A stretch of DNA of 64,000 nt, taken from assembly GCA_016859345.1 (NCBI GenBank), contig CM029124.1:8058501-8122500 (forward strand), read 5' to 3'. Of the stretch, positions 36,495-49,300 are shown one piece after another. Numbering within the stretch: the first letter of the stretch is position 1; each line of letters starts with the position of its first letter. The notes under the pieces were generated by a model that saw only the letters and a program-made list of their open reading frames with translations, searched no databases and was not told the DNA's origin. This stretch comes from Istiophorus platypterus (lineage: Eukaryota; Chordata; Actinopteri; Istiophoriformes; Istiophoridae). The translations under genes and the position numbers were made by a program.

Positions 36495-38535
36495 CTTGAT
36501 TCAGGTGAACGCACAGTTCGAACCAGCTGCGTCCCTCAGCTGATACCATCTGATTTTTTTCCTTGTGCTTCCTCTGCATGTGACTGAATGATGAAGTTAA
36601 CAGTCCAGAGGGATGCATGAAAATGCCTCTGTGTTAGTCACAGAAAAATGCAGCCTTTTTCTCCAAGTTCCTCGGCGACTTCTCGCTGACCTTTAGGAAA
36701 CAAGGCAACCGAGTGAGCGGCTCTTAACGCTGCTTGGAAAAAAAGCTCTCCTCCTCCGTATAGACGGACCAAACAAGGGTAACAGTTTACAAATGTATTA
36801 AATGGTGTAAAACAGGCTGCAATTAAGCTAATGACCATTTTAAAGGATTAGTTTCTATAATTAGAGCTTTGTTTTACTATGTTAACAATAATCTGTTTAT
36901 ACCCAAACTGCCACTCAGGTGCCCACAAGAGGAATTACAAACGTTGACAAATGCACATATCTTCTAATGGCATTATAGTGTCTTATAAACCATTTATTAC
37001 AGGTTTATATACTGCTTAGAAATACTACATATGGGGAATTAAGACAGCCCTTCTCCAGCTTCCCATTATGCTTTTCCTCCGTTGCCTAAACACAAAGAAA
37101 TCTACAAATCAAAAACCAACTGCAATACAAGCACATAGAATGACTCGCTGAGGTCACAAAACAAGGCGTGCTGCTTTAAATGCAGCCTCTGCGGCAAACA
37201 CATTAAAATGAACCTGAGTGCGCTGGCACCTTTTATTTCATGGATTTTATAAATGGCAAAACTTCTCACTTCAAAAACCCGTCGTTTGCCAAAACGTTTG
37301 CACACAACTCTGAGCAAGCCGAGGGGAATTACCTGCAGACATTACTCAGGGCTGAATATAATACTGCCAACATAGTTTGTTTTAATTTACAGTTAGGGTT
37401 CTCGTACAAAGATGCTAGAATTAATATCAGCCAAAGACCAGAGGGAAAAGAACTTTGTCTTAGTCATAACGATGCAGATACAACAGAGTCGGGACAATGT
37501 ATGAACAATTTTACACATTTCTACTATATTTTATTTTCATCCCTTGACTATGAAAAGCACAATAGACTGTTCAATTATGTTTTCCCACATAAAACATGTA
37601 AAATGACTGTGCTAAGAAATGTGATTCATTGTGTTTAACAGGCTGCCTCTTATTCTTGCAGCAGAAGTGTAATACATGCAACGTGTTCAGTGTTGTGCAA
37701 AACCCTTTTAGATACAAGAGGAATGGGTTTCGAGATATAAGCTAGTGTTAAAAGTGTGAAGCAATGGAAAAGAAAAAAACATTAGAAAGTTGTTAAACTG
37801 ATGTGATAAATAGAAATAATCTCTTAAAAAAAGAAAACAAAAAGGAGCCAAAGAGAATTACATTGATTTATTCTTAGGGTAAACATTTTATTCAAAAATA
37901 AATTACCAGAGATATCTTTAAAAGGCAGACAGACAGTCTCCAACCCACTCGTCACAATTAAAACAATTTCCTATCAGAATCCAAATATTCACACGTGTTT
38001 CTATTAACGTCCATCCCCGTGGAGAGAACTAATGTAAACCCTACAGCAGCAGCTTATCGTTCTCTAAACAAACCACAGACTGTTAAGTTGATCAAGAGAA
38101 GTAAATAAAAATGGCCACTGTCAACTGATTCGCTAAAAAAAAAAAAAAAAGTATACAAAGTTTATTTAAATATTTAATTCAACATACATGCCCCATCTGT
38201 AATACAGAACAAGAGAGGCCCAGACTGGTGCTTGAGGTGAGAAATTACCGTGGATGGAATCGATGCAAAAGAGCTCAGACTGATGTGATGCGGCTGCGAG
38301 TGTGTTAACTAAAGTCAACGATTAAAACAAAAGAGGGGGGGGGCAGGTTTCTCTGTGGAGTCGGGTTCCTGTTGTAAGGAAATCGTTTCTTATCGAGCTT
38401 CCTGTTGGAGGCTCAGCTCTGATGGATGTGTCACTGAAGAGAAGGATGAGAGTCTGGTGATTTAGATTACTGTCTTTATTTCTTTGTTAAGGAGAAAAAA
38501 AAAGTGGATATGAATAAGCTGTTGTCAGTTAAAAG
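36495..38535. other. Spacer between convergent genes, possibly long atl2 3' UTR
   Basis: AT-rich with no recognised exon. An open frame of 132 codons (37,240-37,638, plus) is the longest unexplained one in the window but resembles no family I know. TTTATT motifs (AATAAA on the minus strand) at 37,865, 37,888 and 38,161 could be distal atl2 polyadenylation signals. Confidence 0.45.
38475..38480 (-). terminator. atl2: Candidate atl2 polyadenylation signal
   Basis: TTTATT on the plus strand is AATAAA on the atl2 strand. It is the nearest canonical hexamer I found downstream of the distal stop codon and would give a 3' UTR of about 1.75 kb. Confidence 0.35.
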
Positions 38536-38537
38536 GA

Positions 38538-38816
38538 ACAGTTCAACATTTTGGGAACTACACCTATTCTCTCTCTCTCTCTCTTGCTGAGAGTTAGATG
38601 AGAACATTAATGCCGCTCTCATGTCTGTCAGTTAAATACAGTGCTACAGGAAGCGTCCAGTTAGTTTAGCTTTGCATGAAGAGTGGAAAACAGGGAGAAC
38701 CTAAGCAAAGCAGTTTTTGCCTTTTGCCTGGTATTCAACCTACAGATACGAAAGAGGCATCGATCTTATTTATCTCAACAGGAAAGCGGAGAAGCAGATT
38801 TTCCAAAATGTCAGAC
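38538..38816. mobile_element. Foldback MITE-like element
   Basis: Two long inverted arms. The left arm (about 38,538-38,614) reads AGTTCAACATTTTGGGAA, a TC microsatellite and then TTGCTGAGAGTTAGATGAGA. The reverse complement of the right arm (38,756-38,816) reads AGTCTGACATTTTGGAAA, then TGTTGAGATAAATAAGA. Both arms share the terminal ATGCC inner boundary. The left-arm wording is that of a repeat seen in very many percomorph sequences. The 107-codon open frame across the right arm (38,717-39,040) is therefore not a gene. Confidence 0.7.
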
Positions 38817-40229
38817 TCTACCTTAATAGGAGTTTGAGCTTAAAGAACAAATTTTTTTTATCTACATCTCTTAACTCCCAAAAGCAAGAATCAAACTTAC
38901 AGCCTACTGGTCCTAGAAACGCAAAGGGGAAGCAGCCAGAGCTAGAGAGATTTAATGAGGCAGTGGAGGAGAACATGGTTCACCATGACCTCCCTCCCTG
39001 GCTACCTGAACGTACCTGGGCTTTAATCGCTCTTAGCTAGTTTAATGCTACAACACCATGCAGAAGGCCAAGCACTGGCAGGTCCGCTACAGGATACTAA
39101 ACGCCAGATAAAAACACGCCAGTTCTAAAATTAAAAAACAGACAAAAAAAGCTGAGAGGCCCAGGGCTTCCTACAATTCTCTTCATTATTACAATCACAA
39201 AGTATTAAAGGGAAAGACAGATGTGTGCAGAGGTTTTTGTCTAGAAGCAACCTGAGCCCAGTTTATACAAATTTTACCTGGTTAACACACCTCCCAAATT
39301 TAGTGTCTGAATGAATGGAGGCAAGCAAGTGAACTACTGGTATATGCTGTCCTTGTTTTCCTGTACTCATCTATTCAATTTCAGATTTGTAGGAGGAGAC
39401 AGATCAATTTGCCAGTAGAGAACAGGCCGTAAATTTAACAGTTAAAATAGCCTGTCCAGCTTGTCCATGAAAAAAAAAAAAAACATCGATTTACTTTTAC
39501 TACAGTGGAATCAATAAAATCGTGTTTATGATTTCATTGACAAAGCAATCACCTCATTATCAGTTTTCTCTGTTGATTTAGTCACTTGTGCTCATAGGAA
39601 CCGTTACTGGACAGGCTGAGGAGAAAGTAAGCTGAGCTCTGAACTGTCCAGCCTGTAAGACGAAACAATTAAATGTACTGAGAAGTGTTTCAGTTTGCAT
39701 CCATTGTTGATAACAGCTGCCCACAGCGGTGTCAATTTTCCCTGAATTACAGCTCAGTCCTGAAGCAAGTGCAGTCTGCTACCAGAAAACGTACATATGT
39801 ACATACGTGTGTGTGTGTGTGTGTCTAAGCCTACAGTGTGCATTACAACATTTATCACAGCGTGGCACACAGAAGAAGATGACCTTCCTTCAGGTCCTGT
39901 TTTGGCAAGAGGCGACGCTGCCGGCTTCTCTGCTCGGTCCTCTCATGGGAACGTGCAGTTTCTGCTCTGAGGCACTGGGGGGCGATGGAGAGCGGTACTG
40001 ATGGCGAGCCTACAGGTCCACGCTGCTCATGTAAAAACGGGTCAGTGATGTCATGGTGGGTGCTTGTGGGTTAGGGGGAGGGAGAGGGGGTCGGCTTTGG
40101 TGTTGATCTAGTTCCACAGTTCTAGGACTGAACACGCTGAACGAGTGGGTGGGAGAGGGGAGGGGGTGATGAACATGACAGGAGAGACGAGGAGGAGGAG
40201 GAGGAGTGGGAAGAGGATGAGGAAGAGCG
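38817..40229 (-). other. atl2: Probable atl2 3' UTR
   Basis: Lies between the distal stop codon and the first good minus-strand polyadenylation hexamer at 38,475. No conserved exon on either strand. Contains an A-run (39,471-39,483), a short TG tract (39,808-39,824) and GGA-rich sequence around 40,184-40,206. Confidence 0.45.
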
Positions 40230-40349
40230 TCAGTGAGTCTTTAACTTGGTGTGCTGCGAGCCCTGTTCTGTCAAACTGGCTTTGAGAGAGTTAACCACCG
40301 TCTGTCGGACGTTATCCTCCATATAATGTTCACTTAGCGGCTTCAAGAC
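40230..40349 (-). CDS. atl2: atl2 last exon 14b (distal, canonical)
   Basis: Acceptor CCTCTTCTGCAG, 39 residues (571-609) starting VLKPLSEHYMEDNVRQTV and ending SQHTKLKTH, then TGA. It clearly matches the canonical human ATL2 tail (VLKPLGDN, then LTDQ and LKTD), a segment reported to autoinhibit the fusion activity of atlastins. The end KLKTH fits KXKXX. Confidence 0.95.
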   Translation of the reverse strand, partial: VLKPLSEHYMEDNVRQTVVNSLKASLTEQGSQHTKLKTH

Positions 40350-43300
40350 CTGCAGAAGAGGACAGAGGAGAGAAGAGAGGACAAAATGGACAAAAAGACA
40401 GATTCGTATGAGAACAAATAAAGACATTTCCTCTAAAAACAGTCTATAAAGGGGACAAAAAAAACTGAAAGAAAGCAGATTAGGGAGGAGAAACATCATG
40501 TGTCCAACATGCTGACCACAGACAGGCGAGCGTCTCGAAACAAAACCAGAGTCACAACAAAACTGAACGAAACCTCTTCAACTGAAAAGAACATAAAAAA
40601 AAAAATTAAAAAAAGGAAAGCCACTATCCGTTCCACATTGATCAGAATATCATTATTAAAAACCGTTTAGGCAGGCTCCATGTCCTCGAGGTCCTGAGAT
40701 GATTCTGGCCTGTCAGTGTTCAGAGGATACCGGTGTCCGCACCCGGAGGTTAAAGTTTAAGAATCCAGCACCGTTGGACTGAAAATTAACAATACAGAAG
40801 CAGGCAAACTGCAGAAGTTTTGATTTGAGAAGAACGTTCATCTGCCAGTCGGCGAGCAGCTAGTTAGTCTTCTTGTAGTTGTTGTTGAGCGGAGTCAGAA
40901 CTCTGAGTCCCAGTGTTGCTCCTGATGGGAATGAACGGAGGAGAGAGGCGGGCCACGCCAGGCGGCTCGTGACGGGCTCCAAAAGTTTGGAAAGCACCTA
41001 AGAGGACAGCAGGGACGCACGGGAGAGTTAAACAAAGAACAGGACTGACTGAAAGACAGACACTGGAGCAGAAAGGACAAATAGTTGGGAGGGGAAAGAG
41101 GATACAAAAGTAGGGGGGGTGTCTAAGAGTACATCTACATTGAGAAAAATAAATTGGTAAACATGTCTTTCCTCCCGTTTCTGAACTCCACCCAGGCTGC
41201 GACCGACATCGCCTCTAAACTGAGGTTTTCCAAAACAGCATCCAGAGTTTGTAAATCAGTCGGTTTGTAAATCTGCCGACAAGGCTCATCCAGCAAGTGT
41301 CGGGGGCTGTGTGATAATAAAAAAATATGACAAGCTTTAACTGCCTGTGATTGTTCATTTTAACTTTTAATATAGCTGAATACACAGCAGAGATGAGATC
41401 AGATTGTCAGATGACGTCCAAGTTAAAAGGACTTAATCGGTGCAGCACACTCGGGAAGACCTCTGGTTTAAAATACAGTGTTTATGGGTGGCAATTATAT
41501 CATCGTTTTATACTAATTCAGTTTTCTGACAACAGAAACTGAAAATAATCTAAAAGGAGAGCAACTGTATAAATGGTTTTGGCTACGTTAATACACAGTA
41601 CAGGTTCACCTGAGAGCAGGAGAAGACTGAAGGGAGGTAACTATCACTTAGCAGAGTAGCCAGGTTGTGTGTGTAACAGTAAAGTTAAGACGACAACGAT
41701 CTTGTCAGACAACATCCCAGCCATGAAATAAGTTTCTCAGTTGGCTCTCAGTCCTACTCCTTACCAGGTGTTGGCTGTGGTGCAGTTCTGTTGTTAACCA
41801 AATGAAAAGAGGATGAAGAATCAGAGATTTTTACAATTTAAACATCTTAACGTTGACATAGAGTGGGGAAAAGTGGGTCTGGTCTCGAACCAGACAAATA
41901 AAAAGAATGCAAGGGGACTGGGGGCAGGAGGTGGAGGGGGAGAAGAAAGTAAAGAGAAAAGAAATGAAAGAAATCAGGCAGGATGTGGAGAAGAGCAGGC
42001 AGAGGCTCAGATAAATGGGAGCTGGCAACTCTCACCTTTCTGTCTTCTGTCAGTGGGGGGTGGTGGTGGTGGGGGGGTGGGGGGTGGGGGGGGCATAGGA
42101 AGGAGGGAGAAGTCGGATATGGTTTGTGATGGATCCCAAACACTGATGAAGCTCCAGACAGAAACACAAACCCTATTCACACACTCAATTTATAAATAAA
42201 GTGAAATGGGGAATGGAGAAAGTGAGAGTGAGAGAAAACTAAAATCAAGTGCCGACGGTGTTTCAGCGTGGAGGGAGTGCTGAAAGGTAAAATGAAACAA
42301 TGGTTCTTAGACTCGGTGAGGTGCATGATGGGATGCAGCTGACAGAGGGACAACTTATCTCACACCTAGAAACAAAAAGGCAACGAGGGGAACTTCCAGT
42401 AAAATCGAACTAATAAAGAAAACTGCGAGAGGAACCAATGGCGTTGACACTCAAACACACACACACTAAGTAGTTATATCCCTGGAGGAATTAAAAGCAA
42501 TAAGGAAATCACTCATTAAAAACTTAATGTGACTGTTATATTAAGCTTTGACTTCAAGCTAAACCCCAACTGAGCAAAAACTAACAGGTTAGAATAATAA
42601 ACACACACAAAAAGAGCTGAAGCAAAACAAAACATACACAGAACCTAAGATCACATGTCAGAGAAACAAACACTATCGACAGAGTGCAACGCATTGTTGG
42701 TTTTAATCTCTACCCTAATATTACATAGGAGCATGAGGTAAAAGTGTCCGTAAACTGATAACTGACATCTATTTTCATAACTGATCACTTTGATGAATTT
42801 TGCCTTATGAAGGCCTGAAATGTCCTAAATAAAAGTAATGGACAGTGTGTTTTGCCTTCTCTTCTCTAGTTATGATTTTTGGATCCTGTCACTATGATTC
42901 TAAAATTGTACAAGAACTTTTTTTCTAATAACAACAACAACAACTATCTGATCGTTTATTTATCACTTCTTTATCAAGCACAAAGCAAAACGTTTGCTGG
43001 CTCCAGCTTCTGAAACGATGTTGTGTTATCCTTCTGCGTTATAGATCAAAGTGAATGGAACAATTTTTGTGTTTTGGAATTGTGGAATGACAAAAAATGC
43101 AATTTGAAGACATTACCTTATGAGCTGAGAAATAATGATGGGATATTTTTCACTTTTTTTTCTAACTTTTTATAGTCTAAATGTTTAATTAAAAAGGAAT
43201 AATCAACAGACGATTATCTTTGGCTTTTCAGTACAACAATTTCTTATTACTTGGCAAAGATACATGCTCATATTGAACATCTTTGATAAGCTCACAGCTG

Positions 43301-46300
43301 CCATTATATCTAATACATTTCCATTTTCCATAACCACTAGACTTTTACTGTTGAAAAAAATTGAGCTGCATCAGTTCTACCTTAAAGGACCAGATATAAC
43401 TCAATCCTAATACCTGAATACCGAAACAACAACTGTTACAAATTAAGTCATATAAAGATATATAACTATAAATAACTTATTTCCCTCAACACAATCTGTT
43501 CTCACCATCTGGTTTCACCGGGACAGACAAACATATACACACTCTCCTCTCACCTCCCACGTCATCAACCCACCTGTTCCCAGAGTGTCTCGGCCACCAG
43601 ATCTATCATCGTTCCCACCTCCCGGAACTCTCCAGAATACTTCACATACGCCCAGGCACAGAGCGACAGCAGCGCCACGCCCATGACCAGGTTAGCCAGC
43701 GCTGCTAAGGTGTTCAGCCCGATGAAGCCCGTCACCCCCGACACCACGTAGGTGACAAACATGACCGCAAACAGCGTGGCAGGTGTGCGAGCTGCGTAGA
43801 AGATGTTTTTGCCGTCGTTGTGTTTGGAGAAGTTGTTGTAGGCCTCGTCCAGCTCGGACTCCAGCTGGTTCTGGTAGCGCTGGCAGAACTCGTCGCCGCC
43901 CATTTTCTTCACGGAGCGGAAGTAACGCACAGAGTGCTCGCGAAACTCCTCGTGGCAACGCTCCAGGTCAGCGGGGGCGATGTATGGCTTGTCCCCACCG
44001 CAGATCTGGGAAGTAAAGACATGTCAGTAAAAGTGACGATAGGAAGTGTGTGTGACTGACAGAGAAGGTGAAGACACAAAGAAAAGACAGTTTCAGACTT
44101 TACAGGAGCATGCAACTACGATACTCAGTAGATCCCAATTTTGCAGGATTTTTTACTGGCTATTATATGATTTAAATAATTCTGTTAGTGTACTGCAAGC
44201 TTCCTGTAAACACTACTAAAACTAGACCATCACTTAACCCTGCTATCCTTCAAACAACACCCGGAGGTCCCTGGACTTGGGCAACCTTTGGGCTATTGAA
44301 CTGATTGTGATTGAGGACGACTTTGAAAGACAGACATGTCCTTACCAGCTCCATGTTCTTGCCGTACAAGTCTTTGGCTCCTGCCACAGCCGTCAAGTTG
44401 TTGGCTTCTGCTGTCGCCTGAGAAACAGGAAAAGACAATGAGACTCAAGTTATCTTTGATGACCGCAGCAGATGAGAATCAAAACCTAACACGTTTGACC
44501 CATACTCACTAAGATCCCACAGTTTTGAGACAGAAACAAACCTGCAGCATGGACTTTGGGTGAGGTAGCTCCTCACCTTGGTAGATCTTTATGTAAGCCT
44601 GGAATGTAAAACAAACCATGTATCACACCAGTGTTTCCTGTACATTGTTAATATTCTGGCATCTTGGCAAGTACTTGAGGCACAAGGCTGGTGTGTCCTG
44701 GGAAAGTTGTTTTTTTATAAATAGGTTTTAATAGTGACAAGCACTTACATGTACTTGTGTGTCTGTCAAACTAAATGGTAAGTTTAGAAACAGGCTTTGC
44801 CAAATCACAATTGGACGGCAAAAGCAGAACACTGTGGGTAACTAGTGTCACTGGTTTTTACATTATGTCTTCACTTTATGAGTGAGGTTTTAAAGTTCTT
44901 TTCCTTTTCTCTACAGTATGGCACCGTTTACAGGATCAGTCTACTGTGGCTAAAAAACACAATCCTCTGTCATTTATTCATCCCAAAGCTTTTCTTAGTT
45001 TTCTTTCCCCTCAAATGTCTAAACCTGTGACAGCAGACTACGCAGTACAGTTTATAATTTGAGGCTTTATATTTATCAACCTGTGACCTATCGGTGTAAA
45101 TTCCACTGGACTTTAGTTAAATCCTGCAGGACCTTGAAGTACTCCAGAAGATCTCTGCAGGTTACTTTGTTGCCTCCAATCTCCTTCTCTACCAGTTGCT
45201 CTGGGGCCAGGAGGAGAGGCACCAGCTCGGCTAGCTCCCTCTTAAAATCACCATCGATGTCTGAAACACATAAAACACACACCCTGATTCTCCCATCGGA
45301 GCATGACATTTCATTCAAGTGGGCTTTAGCGATCACTCTTCATTGTTTATTCATTAGTACCTCTCAGCCTGCCATCAAAGTATGGGTTGGTGGCCACCTT
45401 CAGGCCTGGGTGTGGCAGCAGGAAGCAGCCAATGTTGGAGAAGCAAGAGTGGATGTGCTTCCTCACATTTTGCAACTCTTCGTGTTGGTTCTGTTTTACC
45501 TGTGCCAGCAGACAGAAATATATATAAATACACGGTACACGGTGAAAGTGTTTGCTTGTCGTTGACCGATGTGTGAATGTGTACACAAACGTTGCACTAA
45601 GGCAGTTTGCACACACCTGAGCAGACAGTGACATGTTTGTGCTTAGCAAAGGTTTGGTCACAGTGTGATCAGTTGTAGAAATATCATCACCAATGTGTAG
45701 AAATATCAGGGTAGAAAAATATTTCCTCTGTCAACAACCTGTGTGCTAAAAAAAAGAAAGAAGTATATTTTCAACTTGATTAAAAATAAACAAACAAACA
45801 AATAAAGTCCACCTGTAGTCTTCTCTCCAGGAAGGTGTTGCCTCCTTCCAGGCCATAGTCATGTTCATAGGGATAACTCCAGTCCCTAATCAGGAACATC
45901 AGGGACTGAAATACACAATCAGCAGCACAGAGAAGCAATGAAACCCTGTTGATACTGATACAGTTTGATTTCTGGACAAAGAATTACAGCTAAGATCTGA
46001 TCATGTTATCTGATTACTGGAACAAAATATAGAAAAAAATCATCTTTACTTTTTTTTAATTGATATTTACTGATCCTCTATATTTATTCATTGAAAAAAT
46101 GACTTGCAGTGCACTCACATATTTATCTGAACAGCTAAATTTCAAGGATAGGGTGCATGTTCAATGGTACATGGCATTCATTAATTAGGACCATACAAAT
46201 GTTGGTCAAATGGCCCCATTATATGCATGTATACACATGTCAACAGAAGCAGCCACTACCTGGAAAGGTTTCAGGTAGATCTCTTCCATTGCCAGCCGAC

Positions 46301-49300
46301 CATATTCTGTGAAGAGCTACATATGAGAGAAAAACAAATTCTGATCAGAAAACAGGGGATACAGTAACAGATTCTGGTGCTGCTTTTTCTTGGAGGGAGA
46401 AGAGATTACACCAACCTGCAGATGCTGCAGGTCATCCTCCTGGATGTTTTGGGAGAGATTGTACACCTGAAAACACAACAATAAACACAACAAGAGACAT
46501 ACAATGTAGATCATTCCAGAAAGGAAGAGGACATTTTCTAAAAACAAACATGCCGTAAGTCTCACCTGTACAGAGCTGGTCATCGTGCTGAGGGCAAACA
46601 CGGTAGCACAGTCCTTTATGGTCGACTGGCTGTCAAAAGCTCCCTGAGTGTCGACGAGGAGTACAGCTACCTGTTGGGACCAGATTCAACACATGGAATA
46701 TGCTGCCAACTTCATCTAGTACATCACGTTGGGTGTTTGTTTTTTGTGAATCGGTTTTAAATTTTCATACATGTAAACATCACAATGTGACAACAAAACT
46801 GATATTTACAACGTTCTCCCAAAAATACATTTCAGACACGTGTGACAACATTTACAGCATTTTCTCATGAAGCTCATTAAGGAATATATTGTTTGTTTGA
46901 AAACTATCTACCTTGCTGCCGTCCGGCTTGTCTACCACAAACACTTCGCTCCAGATCTGAATTCCTGTGGTCTCCCTCTCGCAGCCTCCTCTCCAGGTGA
47001 ACCCTGTCAGGGGCTCATCATCACCTCCAATCCACGACTCGCTGTGCTGCAGAGGGAAAGACGGGGGGGGTGAAAAACAGGCTAGAGGTCAATGGGCTGA
47101 GGTCCACCAGTACTGGGCTCAGATCAGCTCCTGTGGAAACTTCATTTTTCACCGAGCGCTGTTAATATCAGATTCACGTGGTGTAACAGTGTATTGTTTC
47201 CGACTACATTTAAATTACCATCACCAAAGAGAAGTGTGTTTGTTTGTCTGGGCAGCAATGTTCATGAACCCTGTGTGAAATTTCATCAGCACTTTCACAC
47301 TTCTAGTAACCATTAACTAGGGTAAATATTAGGCCTGTAATAAAAGGTCTGTAATCTGGGGTTTTTGCTTGTTCGCCAGTTTGCTAATCTATCCATCTAA
47401 CGAATTAGGACACTGTAGCATCACAATCAACACGAGTTACACCATCATACTCATCTTTCAGTGTACTGTTTCCACAGTAACAGGTGTGAACAGATCACTC
47501 AGAAAGACACTTAAATAATGAAAGTTGGCAGTTCAACACTCAGAGTATTACAGAAAAAAGAAAAAAAGAAATAAAAGCTCCCACAAAAGGTTTTGGCTGT
47601 TTTCTTTTGGTCAAATATTGATTTGAGACCCCCCCAAAACAAGAAAAAATAAAGAAAATAAAATAGTTTTTAAAATAGCTTAATTTTAAAGAAAACCCAT
47701 TGTTACCTTATCGGTATTTCTGGCTTACAAGTGGTGAGAGCTACTGACCACAAAAGGGGAAATATATTAAACCTCAAAAGCAAATACCCGATTTGCAAGT
47801 CAAAGCATGCACGAAGACTGACTCCTGTTGACTACAACATCACAATGCATTTCTCCTGCATGACTAACCACAAACTTATGACAGAGGAAGATGATAATTT
47901 GTCATTTGACAAAAACAAATACCTGTGGTCCATTAATACTCGGCATAAATCATGTCTGTGAACGTTGTACAGATACGATTTGACAGACTAACTGCTACGT
48001 ACAACCGAATATAAAGAAGCACAGGCTGAATAAATGGCACCAGTGTCTCAGAAAAATGTGAACATGTGCAGATGTGGTCAGACTTGCATGAATGCCCGTG
48101 TCATGCTTGCCCAACAGCTGTGAGAAAGGGTCATAACATTCCTCCGTCTTTCCTGTGTGCATGTGTGTGAGTGTTAGAGACAGCATGTGCAAGTGAGCGT
48201 AAAGTGATCCTGGCTGCTTGTGTGTGTCGGGCTGCTGCTAGAAGGACTGAAGGACTGGTTGTTGATACTTATGTCAAACAAACTAGGTTGCCCTCCAAAA
48301 ACCTGACAGACTTATCAAAAGTTATTTGATAACATAATTTATTACAATATTAAACTATTTGCTGTATGTATAGAAGTCTCATTATGAAAATAAGTAATAT
48401 ATAACAGTACAAGTCTCACTAACCCAGGATGTTAAGACCAGTTAAACCACCCTACATGTATTCTATTCATTCCCCCCTACTATACATCTGACTCACCTGG
48501 CTGAGTATGAGACCCGACAAGAAGCACTTGTCTTTGCCCGTAACATTTGTGGTACACAGGCCAGTGGTGGTTGTAATCTCATCTGCTGTACCCGTTTATC
48601 TAGCCCACCTGTTTTCCCAATCTCAACTGACTTCCAGTGTTACAAAATAATAAGCCCCGCAGGACGGACGAGCTGTTGTACAGCTACTGAGAACATATAA
48701 AAACGCTTCCAACAGAGGCCTCGGAGAATTAGTAAAAATCTTTCTTTTACTAATCCCACTGACACTGTGTACCGCTTTATAAGATCATGAGGTCAGATCA
48801 ACTCATCGGCACTGGACTATAATTGCCTAAAAATATGCTTCAAATATCTGGACTGATCAAGAACAGCTGCCCAGTCTAATGCAATAAAAAACAAATGTTC
48901 TGCCATAAAGTCTAATTTTTGGCGACTATAATGTTCAGTTGTTGATTAAATCATCTGAGTCTGAGTGTTAAATTCTTAGTGGAAATTATTTTGGTCTGAT
49001 TAAAAAAAAAACAAATTCTTATAAAGAGACAGTGTTAAATTAGGAACAATTGACATTAGGTGTTTCGTACTTAACTATACCCTGAAACTATATGAAAATC
49101 ACATATTATTTATCTCACCTGACTGTGCATGTACCGCAGCATGAAGTCCAGCAGGAAGGACTTGCCCTTGCGAAAGGCCCCGGCCACAGACACGACCACC
49201 ACGTTCAGGTCCTTCACGTGATCTTGCAGCAGGATCTTCTCCAGCGCTCCAGCGTCCAGCTCAAAGCTATGCTCATCCTCATTGGCCAGCACGATCTGGA

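Noticed and set aside
38717..39040. 107-codon plus-strand frame
   Set aside because: Its first part is the right arm of the foldback element; no protein similarity.
41813..42199. 128-codon Gly/Glu-rich frame and minus-strand Pro/His-rich frame
   Set aside because: Created by the G-rich tract and purine-rich intron sequence of atl2.
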